41,118 nt of DNA from a virus. Position numbers and translations under genes: made by a program. This document shows, one piece after another, positions 14,366-21,717 of this stretch (positions are counted from its first letter, which is position 1; every line of letters starts with the position of its first letter). Location of the stretch: positions 1 through 41,118 of IMG/VR virus record IMGVR_UViG_3300027896_000094; one strand, written 5' to 3'. The notes beneath the pieces were generated by a model. It ran no database searches, was not told where the DNA came from, and saw only the letters and a list, made by a program, of their open reading frames with translations.

Positions 14366-14788
14366 ATGGCCCGCATCAATCGCAAGTCCTACAGTTCAAC
14401 CATCCCGGCCGATCGGCAAGCGGGATACGCCAAGGTGATCGTCAGCAATCTCGGAGCCAGTGGCTTCGCGCACTACGTGACGGTCCGCGCCTCGTTCGAT
14501 GACGCCGGTGTCATGACCGAGCACTTCGTCGACGTGCTGGTGCACCCAGATCGCGCCATGGACATGGACGTCGAGAAGTTCGACTGCGTGACCATCAATG
14601 GCGCCGTGGAGCGTGACCCCCAGGGTGGAGAGAGCCGCCGAAAGTCCAACACTCGATACGTGTTCGCCCAGAGCGTCACGGCCATCGGCAAGCACCTCGT
14701 CAAGAAGCTGGTTGACGAGACGTCAGGTGAAACAACCCTGGAATACGCAGGCATCGGGCTCTACGCACTGGCAACCGCCGCGGAGTAG
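14366..14788 (+). CDS. Hypothetical protein, 140 residues
   Basis: A soluble protein beginning MARINRKSYSS with a beta-rich middle (AHYVTVRASFDDAG, EHFVDVLVHPD) and a C-terminal helical part. AGGAGG precedes ATG 14366 and decides the start over an upstream in-frame ATG. No known domain. A hairpin follows the stop. Confidence 0.7.
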   Translation: MARINRKSYSSTIPADRQAGYAKVIVSNLGASGFAHYVTVRASFDDAGVMTEHFVDVLVHPDRAMDMDVEKFDCVTINGAVERDPQGGESRRKSNTRYVFAQSVTAIGKHLVKKLVDETSGETTLEYAGIGLYALATAAE

Positions 14789-14798
14789 CCCCGAACAA

Positions 14799-14830
14799 GC
14801 CAGGCCTGGATCCAACCGTCCAGGTCTGGC
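14799..14830 (+). repeat. Intergenic hairpin between two small genes
   Basis: The arms gccaggcctgga and tccaggtctggc pair over 12 bp (one G-U) around an 8-base loop. No T-run follows; the next ribosome binding site starts 8 bases later. It is more likely an mRNA stabiliser or processing site than a terminator. Confidence 0.55.
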
Positions 14831-14848
14831 ACATTCAAGGAGATCGAC

Positions 14849-15064
14849 ATGACCGCAATGTTCATCATCTACACAAGTCCATCAGACGGGTTGACCAAGG
14901 CCAGGAGAGTCACTAATTTCCGCGATGCAGGCATCCTCATCGCAACACTTGAGCGTATGGGAGTGGCAGCCAAGGTGGAAGAAGAGATCAAGCTTCTCCA
15001 CAGCAACAACCTCCCGTTGATCGCCCAGACCTGGGCACCAAACTTCTCAGGCGAAGGCCTGTGA
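14849..15064 (+). CDS. Small hypothetical protein, 71 residues
   Basis: A compact alpha/beta-looking protein (FIIYTSPSDG strand, ILIATLERMGVAAKVEEEIK helix). AAGGAG lies 7 bases before the ATG. It ends this first plus-strand unit: a strong terminator follows 27 bases after its stop. Unknown function. Confidence 0.7.
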   Translation: MTAMFIIYTSPSDGLTKARRVTNFRDAGILIATLERMGVAAKVEEEIKLLHSNNLPLIAQTWAPNFSGEGL

Positions 15065-15090
15065 TCTCAAGGCTATGCAGCAGACATCAC

Positions 15091-15135
15091 AACCCGTGGA
15101 TCCCGAGCCATCAAGGGAAATCCACGGGTTTTTTT
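15091..15135 (+). terminator. Strong intrinsic terminator
   Basis: An 11-bp perfect stem (aacccgtggat at 15091-15101 with atccacgggtt at 15120-15130) with an 18-base loop runs directly into seven T residues (15129-15135). It closes the first plus-strand transcription unit. Confidence 0.85.
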
Positions 15136-15479
15136 ATCCCGTCGTATGGCCGCTCACAGTGAAATGGGCTGGACCCACTGGGATGAAGCAGGAGCAGCGA
15201 CGAACTCAACTTGGCATGATTCTCTCTTTAGAGGGCACTTTTCACTGAATCAACTCTCATCGCACAATCGATTAAAGAAGTATATATGATAGAGGTGAGA
15301 CATATCATACCAACACAAACAACAACATACATACACACACGCCCATGCGCACACACACTTACTTTCTGACTTGACGTGCTTCATATATGCCTTGAAAAAG
15401 GGGGGAAATAACTATGTGATCTATTATTAAGTTTGTTACAATGGTCGTCCGTTGCACTTAACCCTCAGAAGGAGGCCCC
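15136..15479 (+). promoter_or_regulatory. AT-rich promoter region of the second plus-strand unit
   Basis: About 345 bp without a gene, markedly AT-richer than its surroundings, between a strong terminator and a gene with a perfect ribosome binding site. It contains TATATATGATAG (about 15283), an (AC)n-rich stretch (about 15310-15360) and an extended -10 element TGTTACAAT (15434-15442). The extended -10 lacks a good -35 but would give a 30-base leader. This is the most likely site of the promoter for the long downstream operon. Confidence 0.55.
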
Positions 15480-15971
15480 ATGACCCGCAAGCAGCTCACA
15501 AAACGACAGATTCAACTGCGATCCGCCATCAAAGTCGCCATACAAAAAAGCGCGACAGGCGCCCTGCGAGATGTTTACAAACGTCTCCTCAAGAAACGCC
15601 CCAACCTGTCACAACCCTACTTCAACGACACCATCCAGAACATGCGCGACCGGGGTGACATCTACCCAGTTGGCTATGGCGTCTACCGTTGCACCGCAGC
15701 ACCGACGCAGCCGCTCCCATCCGCCGAGCGCCTCAACCCGAGGGTGAAGGCCGTGCTGCGAGCCCAGACTGCAGCCCTCCCGGAGCTCCGCAAGGCAGCT
15801 GGCATGGGACCAGATCTCCCGCTTGGCGAGGGCGCACGCCAGCTGCAGGCCATGCGCGTCGATGACGAGCTGATCGATAAGCTGCTCAAGGACCGCAAAT
15901 ACAAGCAGACCGCGATCGTGGACAGCGCGATCCTCAATCTGAAGCTGAAGGTCACCGTCGAGGTGGTCTGA
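15480..15971 (+). CDS. Probable winged-helix DNA-binding protein
   Basis: A 163-residue basic protein. Residues about 25-70 (ALRDVYKRLLKKRPN, QPYFNDTIQNMRDRGDIYPV, YGVYR) fit a winged helix, with a recognition helix followed by a beta wing of the G-x-Y-x-x-x-G type. The C-terminal region is helical with a final beta strand (LKLKVTVEVV). It is the first gene after the AT-rich promoter region and may regulate it. GGAGG precedes the ATG. Family assignment is structural intuition only. Confidence 0.5.
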   Translation: MTRKQLTKRQIQLRSAIKVAIQKSATGALRDVYKRLLKKRPNLSQPYFNDTIQNMRDRGDIYPVGYGVYRCTAAPTQPLPSAERLNPRVKAVLRAQTAALPELRKAAGMGPDLPLGEGARQLQAMRVDDELIDKLLKDRKYKQTAIVDSAILNLKLKVTVEVV

Positions 15972-16171
15972 TGCTCCCGTCCGAGACGCGCCATAAAGGC
16001 CCCAAGCACGGCGAGGACGAGATCCTCGGCATCGCACTGGTGATCATCTGGCTTACCCTGGCGGCAACCATCACCGTCATGACCGCGCATTACGTCAAGT
16101 TCCCCTGGAATCTCTACGCCATCCTCTGGCTAGCCCTCGGGCTCGTCAGTGCCCTGATGAGGGATGCATGA
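15971..16171 (+). CDS. Two-pass membrane protein, 66 residues
   Basis: A hydrophilic N-terminus is followed by two hydrophobic segments (LGIALVIIWLTLAATITVM and LYAILWLALGLVSALM) with a short loop. Its ATG overlaps the preceding stop by one base (TGATG). Unknown role; it resembles small phage membrane proteins in general and could even be holin-like, but the lysis cassette is elsewhere. Confidence 0.6.
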   Translation: MLPSETRHKGPKHGEDEILGIALVIIWLTLAATITVMTAHYVKFPWNLYAILWLALGLVSALMRDA

Positions 16172-16386
16172 GCTGGCGCACGGAAGAACTCTCTGCCATG
16201 CACCTGAACTGCTACCTCACCATCCAGCGCGGCAGGGGCAAACGATGGCACTGGCAAACCAGGGGGGATGTAAATGAATGCGGGATCACCCGCAGGTTCG
16301 GAATCGAGACCACCCTGAGCGCCGCGAAGGTGAAAGCCATAACCGCCGCAGAGGAGCTGACCAATGACGCCCGAACAACGCCATGA
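16168..16386 (+). CDS. Small basic hypothetical protein
   Basis: A 72-residue protein (MSWRTEELSAMHLNCYLTIQ start) with a Trp/Arg-rich beta-like middle (GRGKRWHWQTRGD) and a helical end. ATGA overlap with the preceding gene. The beta-strand pattern with basic residues recalls the N-terminal domain of some integrase-type proteins, but it is too short to claim. Unknown. Confidence 0.55.
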   Translation: MSWRTEELSAMHLNCYLTIQRGRGKRWHWQTRGDVNECGITRRFGIETTLSAAKVKAITAAEELTNDARTTP

Positions 16387-16480
16387 CCGCGAGACGGCCT
16401 GGGGTTTCATCTCGCTGCTGCTCTTCGCGGCAGCCATCGCGATATCCATCGCGCTCAACTTCCAGGAGGTGCACCGTTGA
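16364..16480 (+). CDS. 38-residue single-pass membrane peptide
   Basis: The frame MTPEQRHDRETAWGFISLLL is followed by FAAAIAISIALNF and a short end, one transmembrane segment. GAGGAG is about 9 bases upstream. It overlaps the preceding gene by 23 bp and its stop overlaps the next TTG start. Unknown function. Confidence 0.55.
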   Translation: MTPEQRHDRETAWGFISLLLFAAAIAISIALNFQEVHR

Positions 16481-16719
16481 GTAGAATCAAGGACTGCAAG
16501 AGGATGACCAAGGCCATCGCGTTGAGTTGTGAAGACTGGAATCGACAAGCGCAGCTGCCCAAGAAAGGTGACTACATGATCCATCCGATCACCGGCGTGG
16601 AGATCTTCCTCACGCAGCCCGCAAGGAACCACTGGTTTGACGCTGGCTCAGTCTTCCTGGCGATCTATGACGCAAGCACGCGCACTCAGATCAAACTCAA
16701 TCGAACGATGAGGTGGTGA
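16477..16719 (+). CDS. Hypothetical protein with TTG start, 80 residues
   Basis: A soluble protein of mixed charge (KAIALSCEDWNRQAQ, then PITGVEIFLTQPARN). The start is a TTG at 16477 overlapping the preceding stop (TTGA), with AGGAGG correctly spaced upstream; no better start exists. No domain recognised. Confidence 0.55.
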   Translation: MSRIKDCKRMTKAIALSCEDWNRQAQLPKKGDYMIHPITGVEIFLTQPARNHWFDAGSVFLAIYDASTRTQIKLNRTMRW

Positions 16720-16720
16720 C

Positions 16721-17008
16721 ATGGACGCGAGAGCGCTACTCACCGACATCATGTGGGATCCAATGAGCCTGAAACATGCCGATAAAGGCCTGAAGATCGG
16801 GACGATCAAGGGATTCGATACGTTCGCGGACAATATAAACCTGCATGAAAAGGTGGCCGGCTATTTCGAGAGCTTCCGCAAGCAGGTCCGACTCACACCT
16901 AAGAAAACCCATCGCTCCATCTTCTATTCCAACGTGGTTGTCGTGAGGGTTAACTTCCAGCAGTACGTGATAGATGCGCGGGACGCGGCCCTGGCCAGCG
17001 AGCTCTAA
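16721..17008 (+). CDS. Hypothetical protein, 95 residues
   Basis: A soluble protein with a FADNINLHEKVAGYFESFRKQV helical middle and a YSNVVVVRVNFQQYVIDA strand-helix end. GAGGTGG lies upstream of the ATG. Unknown function. A 66-base spacer with a cacacg/cgtgtg inverted repeat follows. Confidence 0.6.
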   Translation: MDARALLTDIMWDPMSLKHADKGLKIGTIKGFDTFADNINLHEKVAGYFESFRKQVRLTPKKTHRSIFYSNVVVVRVNFQQYVIDARDAALASEL

Positions 17009-17074
17009 ACCACACGAGGTGCCAGGCCGTGTGACCAACTTGCCCAATCCTGGCTTAGGGCTACAGGAGTTTCC

Positions 17075-17611
17075 ATGTCCACCAAGACCAACGTCCGTGC
17101 CATCCTGACCGCCATGCGTGCCGCTTCCCATAGCGTCAGCCCGCTGGACATCAAGCACGCGACCACCGTCGACCTCAGTACGATCAAGGCCGTCATCAGC
17201 AAACTGGCGAGCCTGCGGTACATCAAGGAGCACCGGGACGTCGTGGGTGTGTACTTCACCCGCAAGCCCAAGCGGGCCGAGATCGACCGCTTCATCAATC
17301 CCAACGAATCCAGCGCCGGCTTGGCTGGTTACTTCGAGCCCGTGGCGTGCCCCGTGGTTGCCGCAGCCATCGGTGCCACCGAGGCCGCTGACACCAAGCG
17401 GCTGCTCAACTACTTCCGCACGGCGCCCCATGCCGCGACAGTCGCCCCCGCGTTCAATAGCATCGTCAACAAGCTGAAGGCCGCCGGCCTCGTCAAGGAA
17501 CACCGCGACAAGCCAGGCAAGTTCTTCACCGTCAGGGCGAAGCGCGCCGTTGTCGACTCCTTCCTGGACGACAGTCTCGGACTGGCGGCTCTCTATGCCG
17601 CTCGTCAGTAG
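17075..17611 (+). CDS. Duplicated winged-helix protein, putative regulator
   Basis: A 178-residue protein made of two similar winged-helix-like halves. The first ends KLASLRYIKEHRDVVGVYFT with RKPKRAEIDRF; the second ends KLKAAGLVKEHRDKPGKFFT with RAKRAVVDSF. In each half a three-helix core precedes the shared KEHRD..G.(Y/F)FT.(R)..KRA(E/V)(I/V)D wing. This tandem arrangement suggests a monomer that binds DNA like a dimer. CAGGAG precedes the ATG. The target is unknown; regulation of this operon or of the strand-switch region is plausible. Confidence 0.65.
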   Translation: MSTKTNVRAILTAMRAASHSVSPLDIKHATTVDLSTIKAVISKLASLRYIKEHRDVVGVYFTRKPKRAEIDRFINPNESSAGLAGYFEPVACPVVAAAIGATEAADTKRLLNYFRTAPHAATVAPAFNSIVNKLKAAGLVKEHRDKPGKFFTVRAKRAVVDSFLDDSLGLAALYAARQ

Positions 17612-18797
17612 GATCCAGCATCTCAGGGATATGTTGAGGACAATGCAGCCGGGCGACGTCGTAAGAGAGCCCCTGCCGCCCACGCAGATCCCTATCGCCA
17701 ATCCCCGGGGGGCCGCAAGCTCCCCGGGTGATCAGGTGGATGCGGATCACTTCTGGCAGCACGAGCCGCCGACACACCTCGAGCGATCATACGAAGATAT
17801 CTCTGAAGAGCTGCTCTCTATGCAAGCCCACCGCATGCCTCGAGAGGTGGGCATGCGAAGACTGCGTGAATATGCAGATCGACTCTCAATGGAGTGCAAC
17901 CCAATCGTTCAGGTTGATCCAAACCGGTTATCGCCCGGCGAAGATGCTCTGCTGTCACCAGGCGCTAGGATCAGAATACGTGCAGCCATGAACAGTGAGA
18001 CAGAGCGGCTTCAATTAGCCCACAGAAATTTAATAGAGAATGCTCGCCAGATGGGCATGCCAAGAATGCAGCCCATGGAGAGCTTCGAGAGTGCGTACTC
18101 ACGATACGGATACCCGCCATCTCGGCACGTCCAGATTCCGGAGGAGGAAATGCCCAATGACCCAGAAACTGGTCCTGGCACTGATCATCGCAAACATGCT
18201 AAGCGGATTCTGGGTGTGGCGCCTGCTGTATCCAAAGAAACACTGGAAAGGCTTGCCATCCCGCAAGAGATATTCTCTTCTCTGGTGGCGACGATAGACG
18301 GCGTGGATCCCACGAACCAGCAAGAACAGAGCGTGGACGATAACTTCACGGCGATCTTCCACCGTGATCTGATCAGGGATATGGGCAAGGACAACGTCAT
18401 TAGTGATGCGACCATCGGTTACGGCCCTGGCCGCCTAGCCTGGGCGAAGATCATAAAAAGAACAAAGGAACAGAAAGGTCCGTTCATCTCCAGGTATCGC
18501 ACCAATTTCAATTTCGCACAGAACGACGATCAATGGAACGGGCTGCTGCCAGTAATCGCGGCGAAACTTCGCGGAGTAGACTATAGAAACTACGTTGAGG
18601 ACCTCTATAACCGACATGGTTGCACAGCCAGTGGCGGCGCATGGCTGGAAGCGGTGGAGCGACCCAACATCCTCTTCACCAGTGTTAGGTCTGCCTTGCG
18701 CGAGCTCATACTCGAGAGCCTCGAGGAGATCTCAAAGGACTACGTGAGACGGCTTGAGAAAGCCAAGCCAGGGAAGGACATACAGCTATGGGCATAA
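17595..18797 (+). CDS. Hypothetical protein, 400 residues
   Basis: A large soluble protein with no recognised domain. The N-terminal half is Pro/Arg/Glu-rich and probably extended (NPRGAASSPGD, PRMQPMESFESAYSRYGYPP). The C-terminal half is helical and more compact (FHRDLIRDMGKDNVISDATI; VRSALRELILESLEEISKDY). The start is uncertain: ATG 17595 overlaps the previous gene by 17 bp, and ATG 17631 is an alternative; neither has a strong ribosome binding site. It opens the block of unknown genes leading to the amidoligase-amidotransferase pair, so it may be a substrate or partner of that pair (inference). Confidence 0.6.
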   Translation: MPLVSRIQHLRDMLRTMQPGDVVREPLPPTQIPIANPRGAASSPGDQVDADHFWQHEPPTHLERSYEDISEELLSMQAHRMPREVGMRRLREYADRLSMECNPIVQVDPNRLSPGEDALLSPGARIRIRAAMNSETERLQLAHRNLIENARQMGMPRMQPMESFESAYSRYGYPPSRHVQIPEEEMPNDPETGPGTDHRKHAKRILGVAPAVSKETLERLAIPQEIFSSLVATIDGVDPTNQQEQSVDDNFTAIFHRDLIRDMGKDNVISDATIGYGPGRLAWAKIIKRTKEQKGPFISRYRTNFNFAQNDDQWNGLLPVIAAKLRGVDYRNYVEDLYNRHGCTASGGAWLEAVERPNILFTSVRSALRELILESLEEISKDYVRRLEKAKPGKDIQLWA

Positions 18798-19273
18798 TGA
18801 GCGAACTGATGGACACCATCTCTGAAGTGATCGACATGAAGTCTGCCTATCGAATCATCCGGCGACCGTATGACGAGGAATTTGCGCGCGCGCACAGCGT
18901 CACGCTGCTCGACATTACAGACAAGCTCTACATCCCGTGCATCTTCTGCGGGACAGACATCGTCGGCAAGATTCTTGTCGGCAAGGTCTATACGAATCAG
19001 CCTGTCTTCTGTGATCTGAACTGTCGATCCAAGCACGCGCTCGTCCGGCTCTCCAAGTTCACCGAGGAGACCAACATCCGGGAAGCGGCGAAGAAGCTAG
19101 TGGCGATGTGCCTTACGGTCGACATCATCGTCAAGGAAACCGACGTCAAGAAGCGCACCACGCCCCTAGTTGTTCGTAAGCTCCTGGCCGAGCACAATCG
19201 CCTGGCCGAGCTCACGCTCGATGTCCTGAAACAAATCCTGAAGGAGGTAACGCATGCCAATAGGGACACTTGA
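18788..19273 (+). CDS. Zinc-ribbon-containing hypothetical protein
   Basis: A 161-residue protein with CIFCG at about 51-55 and a second pair CDLNC at about 76-80, a four-Cys zinc ribbon, followed by a long helical C-terminus with heptad-like pattern. It overlaps the preceding gene by 10 bp and the next by 20 bp. The zinc module echoes those in the amidoligase- and amidotransferase-like proteins downstream. Unknown function. Confidence 0.6.
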   Translation: MGIMSELMDTISEVIDMKSAYRIIRRPYDEEFARAHSVTLLDITDKLYIPCIFCGTDIVGKILVGKVYTNQPVFCDLNCRSKHALVRLSKFTEETNIREAAKKLVAMCLTVDIIVKETDVKKRTTPLVVRKLLAEHNRLAELTLDVLKQILKEVTHANRDT

Positions 19274-19889
19274 ACCTCTGTATCGATACCTCCAATTACA
19301 CAATGGCGCCGACGCAATCTCAGCTGTGATCAACGACATGGAAGCCCTCGCCAGAGGGGGTTTCATCAAGAGTCTCGGAGAGGGTCTCCATGAAACCATT
19401 CAAACCACAGCTTCGGAGATCGAGATCAACGAAACCCTATCGCAGCTCCTGGGCAGGGATATGCCGACATTCTACACCGCCAGCTACCAGGCGCTCGACA
19501 GCAAGATGTTCATCAGCATCTCCAGGGTTGAGCCGGCCGTGAGCCGGACAATCCTCGCGCTCTGTATCAACGAGGACGACAGCGTCACCACGTTCTATCT
19601 GGATGGCGCCAACATGATCGACATGGGGCAGAAGTCCCCCGAGCTCTACAGCTCAACATCTGCCGTCATCAAGACCGCGGATGGCGCCCTCAAGAATGGT
19701 TTTGTGAGATCGTTCACGTCCGTTCGCCAGCGCAGTGAAAGCGAGGTCTATATCAAGTGCGACTTCCGCCTTAGCAGGACCGCCCCGTTCTACATCGCCA
19801 TCCGGGACATCTACGGACGTCAGGATGCGCATGTTGGAGCAACTGCGAAGACGGTCTTCGACGAGCTGGAGGCCACATGCAGCAGATGA
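19254..19889 (+). CDS. Hypothetical protein, 211 residues
   Basis: A soluble alpha/beta protein beginning MPIGTLEPLYRYLQLHNGAD. A beta-rich middle (TILALCINEDDS, TTFYLDGANM) and C-terminal strands (SEVYIKCDFRLSRTAPFYIA) suggest a folded domain. GGAGG lies 6 bases before the ATG, inside the preceding gene. No family recognised. It is the third gene of the block that ends in the amidoligase pair. Confidence 0.65.
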   Translation: MPIGTLEPLYRYLQLHNGADAISAVINDMEALARGGFIKSLGEGLHETIQTTASEIEINETLSQLLGRDMPTFYTASYQALDSKMFISISRVEPAVSRTILALCINEDDSVTTFYLDGANMIDMGQKSPELYSSTSAVIKTADGALKNGFVRSFTSVRQRSESEVYIKCDFRLSRTAPFYIAIRDIYGRQDAHVGATAKTVFDELEATCSR

Positions 19890-20086
19890 TCAACCTCCTG
19901 GCAAACATCGCGGCCAACGCTGAGAATGTGGATGCCTGTGTGGTTGCCGCAGTTATGAAGCCTACTGAAGAGAACCCTGATCCCGTAGTGGAAGTTCTCA
20001 CTGTGGGCGACAGCGCCATCAGCATGTTTGGAATCTCCGAGTTCATCAAGATGGAGATCTACAAGCAGCTGGGGAGGCGCTCATGA
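19877..20086 (+). CDS. Small hypothetical protein, 69 residues
   Basis: A mostly helical protein with one strand pair (ACVVAAVMKP, VVEVLTVGDS). It overlaps the preceding gene by 13 bp, and its stop overlaps the amidoligase-like start. GCTGGAGG lies upstream. Close coupling on both sides suggests that it works with its neighbours; the role is unknown. Confidence 0.55.
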   Translation: MQQMINLLANIAANAENVDACVVAAVMKPTEENPDPVVEVLTVGDSAISMFGISEFIKMEIYKQLGRRS

Positions 20087-21717
20087 TGTGCGCGGCGTGT
20101 GGCGTAGAGGATTCAGTAGCTAGGATGAAACGCTATTGGGATCATAGGGATGGAAGCATTTTTTATGTATGCCTCGCATGCGATAACAACCTGGATCTGT
20201 GGGAGACTGACGACCTCAACCTCAGAGCCCTGCAAAGCCGTGAGACCCCGAGGGTGGAAGCCGTAAACGGCGAGGATATGGACGAAGACCGCAGTACCTT
20301 CGACATCTTCAATGGCGACGGACCGGAATGTAGGTCTGTTTATCATTGCGGTTGCTGCGATGAGACATGCTTTGGCGACCACGTGCGCGTCGTAGATCTG
20401 GTTTATCCCGTGTGTCTTCGGTGTGTGAGAGAGTCCTACCACCACAGCGCGCTGCTTGACCAGTATTTCATCACCCCAGCGGCACGGGCGGCCAGAGAGG
20501 CGGAGCAGCGCGCCTGGCAGAGAGCACCAGTGGTGCCCGCCGCGCCACCCAGCACGAGCGAATCCCCCAGTGGCTACACGGCCACGAAGGGGAGAGCTTC
20601 CGCCCGATTCCTGGACTATCCATACGTGGGGATCGAGTTCGAGCACGCGCCCGTTCAAAACAAAGCCATGGCGTGCAACTCCGGGTCACTGTTCCGCTGG
20701 ATCGCCAACGGCCTGCAGTCACCCGAGAAATCATGGGACCACTTCTTCATGTGCCACAGCGATGGCAGTATTGAAAGCCGAGCCGAGTATAGCTCCTCAG
20801 AGATCGTGTCTACGCCGACCTCTGGAGATCTTCTCGACGCGGTGATCAACCGATTCTACGAGCCTTTCGCAACCAAGATATTTACCCCCGGCCCAGAGAA
20901 TCGAAAGTGTGGGTTTCACATGCATGTCGAGAGCCGTTACCTCATGTGGATGAAGGCAGGGCATGAGGACAGGGATGCGAAGTCAAGGTCGGTCGCCACG
21001 GAGGCACTGGGGTTGATCTATGTTATCTGTCGAGAGTTTATATCCTCTAGCAGGAGAGAGAATCACTTCTGCCGGACGAAGCCCGCGGTGAGGAGCAAGT
21101 CAACTAGCCTCGCCGGGAGCACAGCCATGATCAACGTCTTCGGACACAGTGATTACCCCGCTATCGCTGTCCGCACGATGGGCACGCTGGAATATCGGCT
21201 GTGGCCATCGAGCAACAGCATCCGTAACACCAGGGCTCGCGCAGAGCTCAGCCAAAAGCTGACGGCGCGTTTTGATAGCTGTGTGATGCACGCGAAAACC
21301 CCAGCACCCGAACTACACCCAGAGTGTCTCGAGGGCCTGCGAGCCATCGCTAAACTCTGTGTCGGTGGCGCGCGCCTCGGGATTCCCGATGCGCTGGGTG
21401 AGCTGCTCGGCCTGTCCGACACGACCGTCAGAGATCTGAAGAGCATCCTTGAGCGATACAATCCTTTCACCCACGGGGCGACTCACTTCCAGTTCACGAA
21501 GGAGCAGCTCTCTCACCTCAAAAGCGAATCTACCTTGCACAGCACGGCGATCAAGATCCCAGGCAAGATGCCTATCTCCGAACTTGGCGACACCACCGCG
21601 CAATCGGATCTTATGGAGCCATGGCTGACCTTCGGCGAGTGCGTCAAGTGCTATCCAGCCGCAACCGAAGGCGCGATGCCAGACCTGGTCGCAAGCCTGG
21701 CCACAGGAGGTGATTAA
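20083..21717 (+). CDS. Amidoligase-like (COOH-NH2 ligase) protein with N-terminal zinc modules
   Basis: A 544-residue protein. Residues 1-40 and 83-115 carry Cys pairs (CAAC, CLAC, HCGCCDETC, CLRC) that should form two zinc sites. The core (about 178-400) has the amidoligase signature in order: YVGIEFEHAP (183-187), HSDGSIESRAE (225-235), SSEIVSTPTS (238-246), CGFHMHVES (276-284) and a final GTLEYRLWPSSNS (367-379). This matches the PF12224-type amidoligase family, distant relatives of glutamine synthetase/GCS that use ATP to join a carboxylate to an amine. The invariant Glu, Asp, His and Arg positions appear retained, so it may be active. The next gene is a class II glutamine amidotransferase, joined as TAATG. 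The substrate is unknown. GGGGAGG precedes the ATG. Confidence 0.78.
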   Translation: MMCAACGVEDSVARMKRYWDHRDGSIFYVCLACDNNLDLWETDDLNLRALQSRETPRVEAVNGEDMDEDRSTFDIFNGDGPECRSVYHCGCCDETCFGDHVRVVDLVYPVCLRCVRESYHHSALLDQYFITPAARAAREAEQRAWQRAPVVPAAPPSTSESPSGYTATKGRASARFLDYPYVGIEFEHAPVQNKAMACNSGSLFRWIANGLQSPEKSWDHFFMCHSDGSIESRAEYSSSEIVSTPTSGDLLDAVINRFYEPFATKIFTPGPENRKCGFHMHVESRYLMWMKAGHEDRDAKSRSVATEALGLIYVICREFISSSRRENHFCRTKPAVRSKSTSLAGSTAMINVFGHSDYPAIAVRTMGTLEYRLWPSSNSIRNTRARAELSQKLTARFDSCVMHAKTPAPELHPECLEGLRAIAKLCVGGARLGIPDALGELLGLSDTTVRDLKSILERYNPFTHGATHFQFTKEQLSHLKSESTLHSTAIKIPGKMPISELGDTTAQSDLMEPWLTFGECVKCYPAATEGAMPDLVASLATGGD

